Shown here: positions 16,614 to 23,603 of the stretch, piece by piece
Layout of the letters: the number at the start of each line of letters is the position of its first letter
Position numbering within the stretch: position 1 is the first letter of the stretch
Source of the DNA: JAAYBY01 sp964465385
Lineage (GTDB): Bacteria > Bacillota > Clostridia > Saccharofermentanales > UBA5734
Length of the DNA: 34,281 nt
Assembly: GCA_964465385.1 (NCBI GenBank)
Contig: CAYXIM010000009.1
Location: 1 to 34,281 of the forward strand
Reading direction: 5' to 3'
The notes under the pieces: generated by a model
The model's database searches: none
What the model was told of the DNA's origin: nothing
Seen by the model: only the letters and a program-made list of their open reading frames with translations
Made by a program: the position numbers and the translations under genes

Positions 16614-19208
16614 TCAGAACGGCTCCTCTTTTTGCAAGGCGTCGTATTGCTCCTGGCTGATGAGAAGCTTGCGGGGTTTGCTGCCTTCAAAGGGGCCGAT
16701 GTAGCCCTGGTCATGGAGGGCATCGATCAGGCGGGCCGCCCGGGGGTAGCCGACATTGAGGCGGCGCTGGAGCAGTGAAACCGAACCATAGCCGGTCTGC
16801 ACCACGGTTTCCAGGGCGGCGGGCAGCAGTTCGTCTGCCTGCTCCTCCCTGCCTTCCTGGGTCTTAGCAGACTGGGCTGTCTGAATGGCTTCAGCCACCT
16901 GCGGATCGTAGGAAGCCGCATGCTGGTTCTTGATGTAGGTCAAGATTTGCTCGACTTCGGCATCCGTGACAAAGGCCCCCTGCCCACGCACCGGTTTGGT
17001 CGCGCTTTGCGGGTAATAAAGGAGGTCCCCCTTGCCCAGGAGTTTTTCCGCTCCGCCCATGTCTAAAATGGTGCGCGAGTCCACCTGGGAGGCCACCGCA
17101 AAGGCAATGCGCGAGGGGATGTTAGCCTTGATGACGCCGGTGATGACGTCAACGGAAGGCCGCTGGGTGGCGATGATCAAATGGATGCCGGCTGCCCGGG
17201 CCATGGCGGTCAGGCGGGCGATGGCATCTTCGACTTCTGTCGGCGAGGTGGCCATCAGGTCAGACAGCTCATCGATAACCAACAAGATCAGGGGCAGGTT
17301 TTCAAAATCCGCGGGGTCTGCATCCTCCGACGCGGCCAGGCCCGTGTGGTTACCCTGGCGGGCGGCCCGGTAGGCGTTGTAATCACGAACGGATTTTTCA
17401 GCAAACAGGGCATAGCGACGCACCATCTCCTGGACAGCCCAGGTCAAGGTGTTGGCCGCTTTCTTGGGATCGGTCACCACGGGGGCCAAGAGATGTGGAA
17501 TGCCGTTGTAGACGCTCAATTCGACCACCTTGGGGTCGATCATGAGCATCTTGACTTGTTCGGGGGAAGAACGAAACAAGATGCTCATCAAGATGGCGTT
17601 GATACACACCGATTTGCCTGAGCCGGTGGCCCCCGCAATCAGGAGGTGGGGCATTTTTTCCAGGTCACAAATAATGGGGGTGCCTTGGACGTCCCGGCCG
17701 ATGGCGGCAGCCAGGGGTGACTGGTTGGCGCGGTACGCCTGTGCTTCTAAAAGGCCCCTGAGCAGGACAGGCTGTGTCTCTTTGTTGGGAATTTCAATGC
17801 CGATGGCTGATTTTCCCGGGATAGGCGCCTCAATGCGCACGCCCAGGGCGGCCAGGCTGAGGGCGATGTCGTCGGACAAGCTGACAATGCGGCTGACCTT
17901 GACACCAGGGCCGGGGCTGAGTTCAAAGCGGGTGATGGTGGGCCCTGTGGTGACATGGACCACGTGGGCTTCGATGCCAAAGCTGGCCAGGGTTTGTTCC
18001 AGTTTCTGGCCCAGGGTGCGGACATACTGGCTGTGTCCCTTGTGGTTGGTTGCCGCATCGCGCCTCAAAAGGCTCAGGGGCGGCATCTGGTAGGGCAGGT
18101 CCAGCTTGAGCTGGGTGCCCGGGCCGGATCGATGAGCTTTGGGGCGTTCAGAATCGACCGGCTCAGACCGGTCGGTCCAGTGCTCCCGGCTGCCGGAAAC
18201 GGCCTCGTCTTCCGCGTGTGGCAGAGGGGGGCCAGCCTCAGGAACACCCACCCGCTGAATACCGGCCGGCAATGGCCGCTGGTCGCTGGCCTGGCTGACC
18301 AAGGTGACGTCAAAGGGGGCCGTCTGTGCCAGCTGGTGGTCAGGTGCGAGCCCCTGGTCATCGTCATAATCGTCCGGGATAACGGTGGCATCAGAATCAA
18401 AGTAGTCCGGCTTGCTTTTACGGGGCTTAAAAAGTTTTTTCAAGCTCGCCAACAAACGGGGGTTTCGCACCGATTCATATCCCGGTTCAAGCACAGGTTC
18501 GGCAGCAGCCTGGGGCTGCTCGTCAAGAACCAGGTCAAAACTTGCGGGATCAGCAGCCGGCCGGTCCTTTTTGTGGCGGTCCCACTGGTCGCGGACCGCC
18601 CGGTCAACTTTTTGCCCGGTGGTCTGCAAGGCATCGGCCGTGCGGCCGAAAAAACGCGACAAGGACAGGTTAAAGAGCAAGATAAGCAAGGAAACCAGCA
18701 AGGCTGCAACCAGGACAATGGACCCCACGGTGCCAGCAACAGCCACCAGGCTCAAGGCGGCACCGCCGCCTAACAGCCCGCCGCTGAGGGTGGTGGCCCC
18801 GCGTTGGACCAGTCCAGGGTTCTGGCCACTGGCCCAAAGCAGGCGCAGGGCCTGCCAGGCTGGATGCTTTTCATTGTGGACCGCTTGCTGGATGGCAGTC
18901 AGGTCAGTGGTGGTCAGGTGCAAAAGGGTGGCCGTCGAGAGCAAGAGCAAGAGGCTGGTGGTGAAACGGCGGTGGGACAGCTTGCCTTTTTTCTCCAGCA
19001 GGTAATCAACGGCCATGGCCGCGGTCAAGACCGGCAGGGCATAGGCCGCGACGCCAAAGAGGCCAAAACCAGCTGCCTGCAAGCGGGCGCCCAGCCAGCC
19101 ACTTGTGGAGACAGGCAGGTAGTAAGCGACACCTAAAATGATGGCGATGGCCAGAAAGAGCACGCCGTTGATTTCGCGTTGCTTGTCAAACGGTTTTTTA
19201 GACGCCAC
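16614..19208 (-). CDS. ftsK: DNA translocase FtsK/SpoIIIE
   Basis: Membrane-anchored, septum-associated double-stranded DNA pump that clears chromosomes from the division site (or into the forespore if the organism sporulates). 864 aa: N-terminal domain with about four TM helices (residues 15-190); charged linker of about 170 residues; RecA-like motor with Walker A GATGSGKS at 526-533 and Walker B ending in D646-E647; C-terminal gamma winged-helix domain (YGSVSLLQRRLNVGYPRAAR) that reads orienting sequences. It starts with GTG at 19208, overlapping the NUDIX gene by 11 bp, with GGAAGAGG immediately upstream. From sequence alone I cannot decide between a divisional FtsK and a sporulation SpoIIIE role. 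Confidence 0.96.
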   Translation of the reverse strand: MASKKPFDKQREINGVLFLAIAIILGVAYYLPVSTSGWLGARLQAAGFGLFGVAAYALPVLTAAMAVDYLLEKKGKLSHRRFTTSLLLLLSTATLLHLTTTDLTAIQQAVHNEKHPAWQALRLLWASGQNPGLVQRGATTLSGGLLGGGAALSLVAVAGTVGSIVLVAALLVSLLILLFNLSLSRFFGRTADALQTTGQKVDRAVRDQWDRHKKDRPAADPASFDLVLDEQPQAAAEPVLEPGYESVRNPRLLASLKKLFKPRKSKPDYFDSDATVIPDDYDDDQGLAPDHQLAQTAPFDVTLVSQASDQRPLPAGIQRVGVPEAGPPLPHAEDEAVSGSREHWTDRSEPVDSERPKAHRSGPGTQLKLDLPYQMPPLSLLRRDAATNHKGHSQYVRTLGQKLEQTLASFGIEAHVVHVTTGPTITRFELSPGPGVKVSRIVSLSDDIALSLAALGVRIEAPIPGKSAIGIEIPNKETQPVLLRGLLEAQAYRANQSPLAAAIGRDVQGTPIICDLEKMPHLLIAGATGSGKSVCINAILMSILFRSSPEQVKMLMIDPKVVELSVYNGIPHLLAPVVTDPKKAANTLTWAVQEMVRRYALFAEKSVRDYNAYRAARQGNHTGLAASEDADPADFENLPLILLVIDELSDLMATSPTEVEDAIARLTAMARAAGIHLIIATQRPSVDVITGVIKANIPSRIAFAVASQVDSRTILDMGGAEKLLGKGDLLYYPQSATKPVRGQGAFVTDAEVEQILTYIKNQHAASYDPQVAEAIQTAQSAKTQEGREEQADELLPAALETVVQTGYGSVSLLQRRLNVGYPRAARLIDALHDQGYIGPFEGSKPRKLLISQEQYDALQKEEPF

Positions 19209-19773
19209 CGCCTCTTCCCCCTTCTTGGCTCATGGACGGATGATCCGTCAGCTGGCGGGCTGCCATCAGCAAGGCCACCACCGTTTTGGCGTCACGGATC
19301 TGGTCGGCCTCGATCGCCTGGATCAGGTCCGCAAACGGGACCCATTCACAACTGACAAATTCGCCCGCATCTGGACGGGCCGGACCAGTGGTCAGGCCGG
19401 TCGCCAGGTAGAGATGCAGCTGTTCGCTGCAATAGCCCGGCGACGGATACAGGGTGCCCAGCTTGCGGTAGTGGGCCGCAACAACACCTGTTTCCTCCTG
19501 AAGTTCCCGCTGGGCACAGGCCAGTGGGTCTTCACCCACTTCCAGCTTGCCCGCAGGCACTTCCAACAAAACGTGCTCGAAAGCCTTGCGATACTGGCGG
19601 ACCATGGGTACCCGCCCCTGCTCGTCCAGGGCCAGCACGCAGGCACCGCCCGCATGGCGGACAAGTTCCCGCTTGCCTGTCTTGCCGTCAGGCAAGGTCA
19701 CCTCATGCACTTCAACGTCGAACACCTGTCCCCGGAAGGGGCGCCGGACCTGCCGGCTGGTTTCTTCAAACAA
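19198..19773 (-). CDS. nudF: NUDIX hydrolase, ADP-ribose pyrophosphatase type
   Basis: Probable ADP-ribose pyrophosphatase (ADP-ribose to AMP plus ribose 5-phosphate), 191 aa, cytosolic. The complete NUDIX box runs from G75 through E81 to R89-E90, E93-E94 and G96 (RELQEETGV). It is followed by the SPGYCSEQLHLYLA segment typical of the ADPRase subfamily, and the upstream VRQYRKAFEHVLLEVPAGK stretch is also characteristic. The start is TTG at 19773 with a strong AGGAGG 9 nt upstream; the nearby ATG at 19781 is out of frame. It begins 4 nt after the rnhA stop and overlaps ftsK by 11 bp. Substrate preference is inferred from subfamily motifs. Confidence 0.9.
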   Translation of the reverse strand: MFEETSRQVRRPFRGQVFDVEVHEVTLPDGKTGKRELVRHAGGACVLALDEQGRVPMVRQYRKAFEHVLLEVPAGKLEVGEDPLACAQRELQEETGVVAAHYRKLGTLYPSPGYCSEQLHLYLATGLTTGPARPDAGEFVSCEWVPFADLIQAIEADQIRDAKTVVALLMAARQLTDHPSMSQEGGRGGGV

Positions 19774-19777
19774 GGGG

Positions 19778-20251
19778 TCATGCCTCCTGACGGTCTTGCG
19801 TCTGTTCGGACAGCCGGTAGGCCTGAATGGCTTCGACCGCCAGCTTGTCGCAGCGGTTGTTGTACGGGTGATCGGCGTGGCCTTTCACCTTGATCCATTC
19901 GATGCGGTGGGGCCGGGCCAGCCGCAACAAGTCTTGCCACAAGTCAGCGTTGCTGACCGGGTCATTGGCCGCATTGCGCCAACCGTTAAGCTGCCATTTG
20001 TCCAGCCAGCCCTGGTTGAAGGCGGAGACCAGATAGGCGCTGTCGCTGTGTATGCGGACCGTGCACGGCCGCTTGAGTTCTTTAAGGGCTTCAATGGCGG
20101 CCGTCATTTCCATGCGGTTGTTGGTGGTGGAGGCAACGGAGCCGGAAATTTCTTTTTCAATGCCTTGGGCAACCAGGATGGCTGCCCAGCCGCCGGGTCC
20201 GGGGTTGCCGGAGCAGGCGCCGTCTGTGTAAATATCCACGCCCTTAGCCAT
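19778..20251 (-). CDS. rnhA: Ribonuclease HI
   Basis: Cleaves RNA in RNA-DNA hybrids; 157 aa. The catalytic carboxylates match the Escherichia coli enzyme almost position for position: D10 (YTDGACSGNPGPGGWA), E48 (NNRMEMTAAIEAL), D70 (IHSDSAYL), with H125 and D135 in VKGHADHPYNNRCDKLA. The basic handle region (GWLDKWQLNGWRN) is also present. Start ATG 20251 is chosen because GGGAG is 6 nt upstream; an ATG two codons earlier (20257) would be too close to it. It overlaps the end of proC by 8 bp. Confidence 0.97.
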   Translation of the reverse strand: MAKGVDIYTDGACSGNPGPGGWAAILVAQGIEKEISGSVASTTNNRMEMTAAIEALKELKRPCTVRIHSDSAYLVSAFNQGWLDKWQLNGWRNAANDPVSNADLWQDLLRLARPHRIEWIKVKGHADHPYNNRCDKLAVEAIQAYRLSEQTQDRQEA

Positions 20252-21047
20252 GGCCATCTCCCAGTTGCCGTGACCGGTCGGCCGCGGCAGAAACCGCGCG
20301 CATGAGCGCAGACCGAAAGCCTTGGGCTTCCAGGTGGTCCAGGCCCGCCATGGTGGTGCCGCCGGGTGAGGCGATCAGCTCCTTGACCTGGGCCGGATGC
20401 TGGCCGGTTTCCCGGACATAGCGGGCGGCCCCATAGACCGTCATGGCGGCCATGTCCAGGGCAAGCTGCCGGGGCAGGCCCTGCAAAACACCGCCATCGG
20501 CCAGGGCCTCAATCACCAGCATGACATAGGCGGGGCCACTGCCGGCCAGGCCAGTCACCGCATCCAGAGCTGTTTCAGGCACGTGGTAAGCCGTGCCACA
20601 GGCCGCAAAAAGCGCCAAGGCTTCAGCGGCCTTGTCGCCATCAACCCCATCACAGGCCAGGGCGCTGACAGCCGCACCGACCTGCGCCGGCAGGTTGGTC
20701 ATGACCCGCACCAGGCCCGGACCGGGGCCAGCCCAGCGCCTGAGGTCTGCCAGGGTGACACCAGCGGCAAGAGACAAGACGGTGTGTGAAGTTAAAAAGG
20801 GAGCCGCTTCAACCAGCAAGCTTGAAACAGCGGCTGGCGGGACAGCGATGAGGACGGTGTCGGCCTGTCCCAGGCCTTCTTCAAGGCTGGGGGCCACCTG
20901 GCCGCCCAGGCTTTGAGCTGCCTCCCGGGCCCGGCTGACATCGAGATCCATCAACCAGAATGCGTCTGGAGACAGGCGCTTTTCTTGCAGAAAACCCCGG
21001 GCCAGGGCCTGGCCCATTTTCCCGGTTCCGATGAGCAAAAGCCCCAT
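20244..21047 (-). CDS. proC: Pyrroline-5-carboxylate reductase
   Basis: NAD(P)H-dependent last step of proline synthesis, 267 aa. Rossmann motif LLIGTGKMGQALARGF at the N-terminus, then the family C-terminal signature covering ALDAVTGLAGSGPAYV, ELIASPGGTTMAGL and RSALMRAVSAA. The ATG at 21047 follows GGAGG by 8 nt; the in-frame ATG at 21077 lies upstream of that site. First gene of the proC-rnhA-nudF-ftsK-ygiQ-folD-cinA-murJ cluster, reading away from tRNA-Trp. A candidate promoter with TATGAT lies at 21085-21113. Confidence 0.96.
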   Translation of the reverse strand: MGLLLIGTGKMGQALARGFLQEKRLSPDAFWLMDLDVSRAREAAQSLGGQVAPSLEEGLGQADTVLIAVPPAAVSSLLVEAAPFLTSHTVLSLAAGVTLADLRRWAGPGPGLVRVMTNLPAQVGAAVSALACDGVDGDKAAEALALFAACGTAYHVPETALDAVTGLAGSGPAYVMLVIEALADGGVLQGLPRQLALDMAAMTVYGAARYVRETGQHPAQVKELIASPGGTTMAGLDHLEAQGFRSALMRAVSAAADRSRQLGDGHG

Positions 21048-21084
21048 CTTTCTTACCTCCATCCTGCATGCAATCATCAGTCAA

Positions 21085-21113
21085 ATCATATCATTGAGGG
21101 GGCGCACATGCAA
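21085..21113 (-). promoter_or_regulatory. Putative proC operon promoter
   Basis: Minus-strand TTGCAT (21113-21108), 17-nt spacer, TATGAT (21090-21085). The -10 is good (five of six) and the -35 weak (three of six). Predicted leader of about 30 nt before the proC ATG. The only upstream region available for the long proC-murJ cluster. Confidence 0.55.
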
Positions 21114-21131
21114 ACAAAAGCCCCCCTTCTG

Positions 21132-21160
21132 TTGACAGTAAAAGCGGCTGATGATATGAT
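21132..21160 (+). promoter_or_regulatory. tRNA-Trp promoter
   Basis: TTGACA (21132-21137), exactly 17 nt, TATGAT (21155-21160): near-consensus sigma-A promoter. Predicted transcription start about 21167, only a few bases before the mature tRNA 5' end at 21173. Confidence 0.88.
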
Positions 21161-21172
21161 TTGATTCGGCTT

Positions 21173-21247
21173 AGGGGAGTGGCTCAACGGTAGAGCAACG
21201 GTCTCCAAAACCGTCGGTTGCGTGTTCGAATCGCGTCTCCCCTGCCA
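21173..21247 (+). tRNA. trnW: tRNA-Trp (anticodon CCA)
   Basis: Full cloverleaf: acceptor AGGGGAG/CTCCCCT, D-arm GCTC/GAGC, anticodon stem ACGGT/ACCGT with loop CTCCAAA (anticodon CCA), T-arm with GTTCGAAT, discriminator G and an encoded CCA at 21245-21247. It is the only plus-strand gene supported in the window, with its own promoter and terminator. Confidence 0.97.
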
Positions 21248-21254
21248 GCCTGGT

Positions 21255-21285
21255 GGTCGTCTGTCGGAAGACAGACGGCCTTTTT
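21255..21285 (+). terminator. Rho-independent terminator of tRNA-Trp
   Basis: GGTCGTCTGTC (21255-21265), GGAA tetraloop, GACAGACGGCC (21270-21280), then TTTTT (21281-21285). The stem is 11 bp including one G-U pair. The T-run reaches the last base of the stop codon of the convergent metallophosphoesterase gene, so the two 3' ends abut. On the minus strand no T-run follows, so it is directional. Confidence 0.93.
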
Positions 21286-22355
21286 CATGCCTGCATGCCG
21301 CTGAATGGCTGAGACAGGCGCAAGGTGCGTTCGGCCGGCGGGTACCAGCCTTGTTCGCGCCAATGGCTGCTGTGCAGGAAACAGCGCACCAGCACCTGGT
21401 CACTGCCTTCGGTGAAGGTCAGGTGGCGGCTCATGGGCACCCCGTAGCGGGCCCGGCTGACGTGATGACGCGTCAAGGCACTGACATTGAGAAAGTGGGT
21501 CCCCCAGCGGCTTTCGATGTGTGATTTGCCCCCAAAGGTGTCTTCCGGATCGGTGTGGGTGTGCCCACCGATCCACAGGTCGACCGCACCGGGATGCGCT
21601 TGCAGATGCCTTTCAAAGGCTTGTGCGTGCGGGCGGCTGCCCACCCAGTACAGGTAGGATGCGCCATCCGGCGTGCCCAGCGGCCGATAGCCGTGGTAAC
21701 GGTCTTCCCAGTTACCGGCCTCATCCAGCTGCATGCCCTCCCAGGAGCCAGATGCAACGGTTGTGTCCTTGAGCATGTAATGGTGGACGCTGATGATGAT
21801 CTGGTCTGCATGGTCGGCCAGCTGCTGCTGCCACCAGGCAAAGGTGTCAGCTGAAACCACACCGCCGGGATGGCCCCCCAGGGCGCCTCTTCCCACGGTC
21901 TGGCTGGGCTCATTGATGTCGCTCATCATCAGAAACCGCACGTTACCAACCGTGAACGCATAGCGTTCCCAGCTGCCTTCAACCGGATAGGGCCTTCGGG
22001 ACTGGCTGATGCCTGAAAAAGGCGTGTTTTCACCGCAAGGGTCTACCCACTTGCGAAACCACCAGGCGGCTTCCTGGTCGATACCGCTGCGGTCATGGTT
22101 GCCACAAACGCTGTAGATGGCGTGGCGGTCGTGGTCTTGCAAGGCTGAAAACTGGCGGACCACTTCGGCCCCTTCCTCATCGGCGGGCAGGCCCTGGGCG
22201 CCCGACAGGTCACCGACATTGACAGCCAGGTCCCAGGCGAAAGCAGGGTCTTGCTCTGACTGCCTGATGGCCTGAGCCAGGCTTTCCCGGCCATGCGCCA
22301 GGTCAGAACCCACGTGTGCATCCCCAAAGGCCCAAAGGCCCCACGTTTTTTTCAT
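21285..22355 (-). CDS. Calcineurin-like metallophosphoesterase
   Basis: Two-metal phosphoesterase of the calcineurin superfamily, 356 aa, without signal peptide or TM helix, so probably cytosolic. The metal-ligand motifs are present in order: D12-x-H14 (GDAHVG), G48-D49, G85-N86-H87-D88 (CGNHD), a central HH pair (SVHHYM) and G-H265-T-H267-T. The substrate cannot be read from sequence. The ATG at 22355 shares an ATGA with the stop of the M20 amidohydrolase gene; a second ATG at 22364 sits only 1 nt from the GGGGAGG site and is less likely. Its stop codon adjoins the tRNA-Trp terminator. Context with an amidohydrolase, a GH2-like protein and a transporter suggests a catabolic role, an inference only. 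Confidence 0.85.
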   Translation of the reverse strand: MKKTWGLWAFGDAHVGSDLAHGRESLAQAIRQSEQDPAFAWDLAVNVGDLSGAQGLPADEEGAEVVRQFSALQDHDRHAIYSVCGNHDRSGIDQEAAWWFRKWVDPCGENTPFSGISQSRRPYPVEGSWERYAFTVGNVRFLMMSDINEPSQTVGRGALGGHPGGVVSADTFAWWQQQLADHADQIIISVHHYMLKDTTVASGSWEGMQLDEAGNWEDRYHGYRPLGTPDGASYLYWVGSRPHAQAFERHLQAHPGAVDLWIGGHTHTDPEDTFGGKSHIESRWGTHFLNVSALTRHHVSRARYGVPMSRHLTFTEGSDQVLVRCFLHSSHWREQGWYPPAERTLRLSQPFSGMQA

Positions 22356-23587
22356 GTGTCCCATTCCTCCCCAGGCTGGTTCATGCGGTAGCCAAGGCTT
22401 TGGATCGCTTCTGTCCGGGCATGGCCGGCCATGTGGTCTAAGACAAACTGCACACAGACGGCACTGCCTGTTGCCAGAGCCGCTTCGTCCAGGTCAAAGG
22501 CGCTGTTGTGAACGCCCACGGTGATCCCCTTGGCGGCGTTACGGACCCCCAGGCGGAAAAAGACACCCGGTTTTCGAGTCAGGTAATAGGAAAAATCCTC
22601 TGATCCCATGCGCAAGGGGATGTCCACCAGGCGGTCAGGACCCACCACCTTGCGGGCGGATTCGATCCAGCTGGCCGACAGCAGGCGGTCGTTATAGAGG
22701 GGCAGGCATTTCAGGTTGGTTTGCAGGCGGGCCTGGCCGCCCAGTTCTGCCGCGGTGTTCTGGGCAATCTGGCTGATCCGGTCCAACAAAAAGGTGTCCA
22801 CAGCGGCCTCAAAAGAACGGATGGTGCCCACCAGCTGGGCTTCACCAGCCACGATGTTCTGGGCGGTTCCGGCTTGCATCTTGTTAAAGGAGCAGATGTA
22901 GCGTGACAGTGGATCGGTTTCCCGTGCCAGCATCAGCTGAACCGCACCGTAGATGCGAAAGGCCATGGCCAGGGCATCAACGCCCTTGTGCGGGGTCGTG
23001 GCGTGCGTGGGGTTGCCGGTCAGGTCCAGCAGCAGGGTGCGGCTGGCCGGCATGGCGTAAGCGGGGCAGACACCCACATGTCCCGATTCCTGGGTCATAT
23101 CGATGTGCTGGCCGATGATGATATCAATATCATCCATGACCCCGTCAGCAACCATGCGTTCGGCGCCGGACGAATAACCTTCTTCGCTGGGCTGGAAGAG
23201 GAGCTTGACCCGGCAGGTCAACTGATCCCGCATGGCCTGGAGGGCCCTGGCCGTGCCCAGGAGCATGGCCGTGTGTGCATCGTGGCCGCAGGCATGCATG
23301 TGCCCTGGAATCCGGGACTGGTAGGGCGCCCCGGTTTTTTCTTGCAACTTCAACGCATCCATGTCTGCCCGGATGCCGATGGTGTAGCGGGTGATGTCCG
23401 GGTTGATGGTGGCCACAATGCTGCTGGTGCCAAACCGTTCCGTATAGGCAATCCCCAGTTGCGCCAGTTCCCGCCTGACCAGGGCCAGGGTTTGTGGCAG
23501 GTCAAAAGCAAGTTCAGGAATCTGGTGCAGCTGGCGACGCAGGCCAATGATGTGGTCCGCATCAATCAGGTCAAGGGCAGGTGTCAT
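22352..23587 (-). CDS. M20-family amidohydrolase (N-acyl-amino-acid amidohydrolase type)
   Basis: Peptidase family M20D-like metallohydrolase, 411 aa, cytosolic. Hydrolyses N-acyl or peptide amide bonds, for example N-acetyl-amino acids or hippurate-like compounds; the exact substrate is unknown. Motifs: HQIPELAFDLPQT near the N-terminus, the metal/catalytic segment HACGHDAHTAMLLG (C100, H102), the catalytic glutamates E135-E136 (QPSEEGYSSGAERM), H161 in GQHIDM, and the late ligand in GVHNSAFDLDEAAL. The ATG at 23587 follows AGGAGG ideally. It lies 16 nt after the GH2-like gene and overlaps the metallophosphoesterase gene by 4 bp, so the three form a unit. Confidence 0.9.
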   Translation of the reverse strand: MTPALDLIDADHIIGLRRQLHQIPELAFDLPQTLALVRRELAQLGIAYTERFGTSSIVATINPDITRYTIGIRADMDALKLQEKTGAPYQSRIPGHMHACGHDAHTAMLLGTARALQAMRDQLTCRVKLLFQPSEEGYSSGAERMVADGVMDDIDIIIGQHIDMTQESGHVGVCPAYAMPASRTLLLDLTGNPTHATTPHKGVDALAMAFRIYGAVQLMLARETDPLSRYICSFNKMQAGTAQNIVAGEAQLVGTIRSFEAAVDTFLLDRISQIAQNTAAELGGQARLQTNLKCLPLYNDRLLSASWIESARKVVGPDRLVDIPLRMGSEDFSYYLTRKPGVFFRLGVRNAAKGITVGVHNSAFDLDEAALATGSAVCVQFVLDHMAGHARTEAIQSLGYRMNQPGEEWDT

Positions 23588-23603
23588 GGCTTCCTCCTTT
23601 GGG

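Larger units (their letters stand above)
21081..21164. repeat. Perfect 14-bp inverted repeat holding both divergent -10 boxes
   Basis: TCAAATCATATCAT at 21081-21094 is the exact reverse complement of ATGATATGATTTGA at 21151-21164. Each arm contains a TATGAT -10 hexamer, one reading left into proC and one reading right into tRNA-Trp. The arms are 56 nt apart. It could be a shared operator, a duplicated promoter element, or chance identity of two extended -10 regions. Confidence 0.85.
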
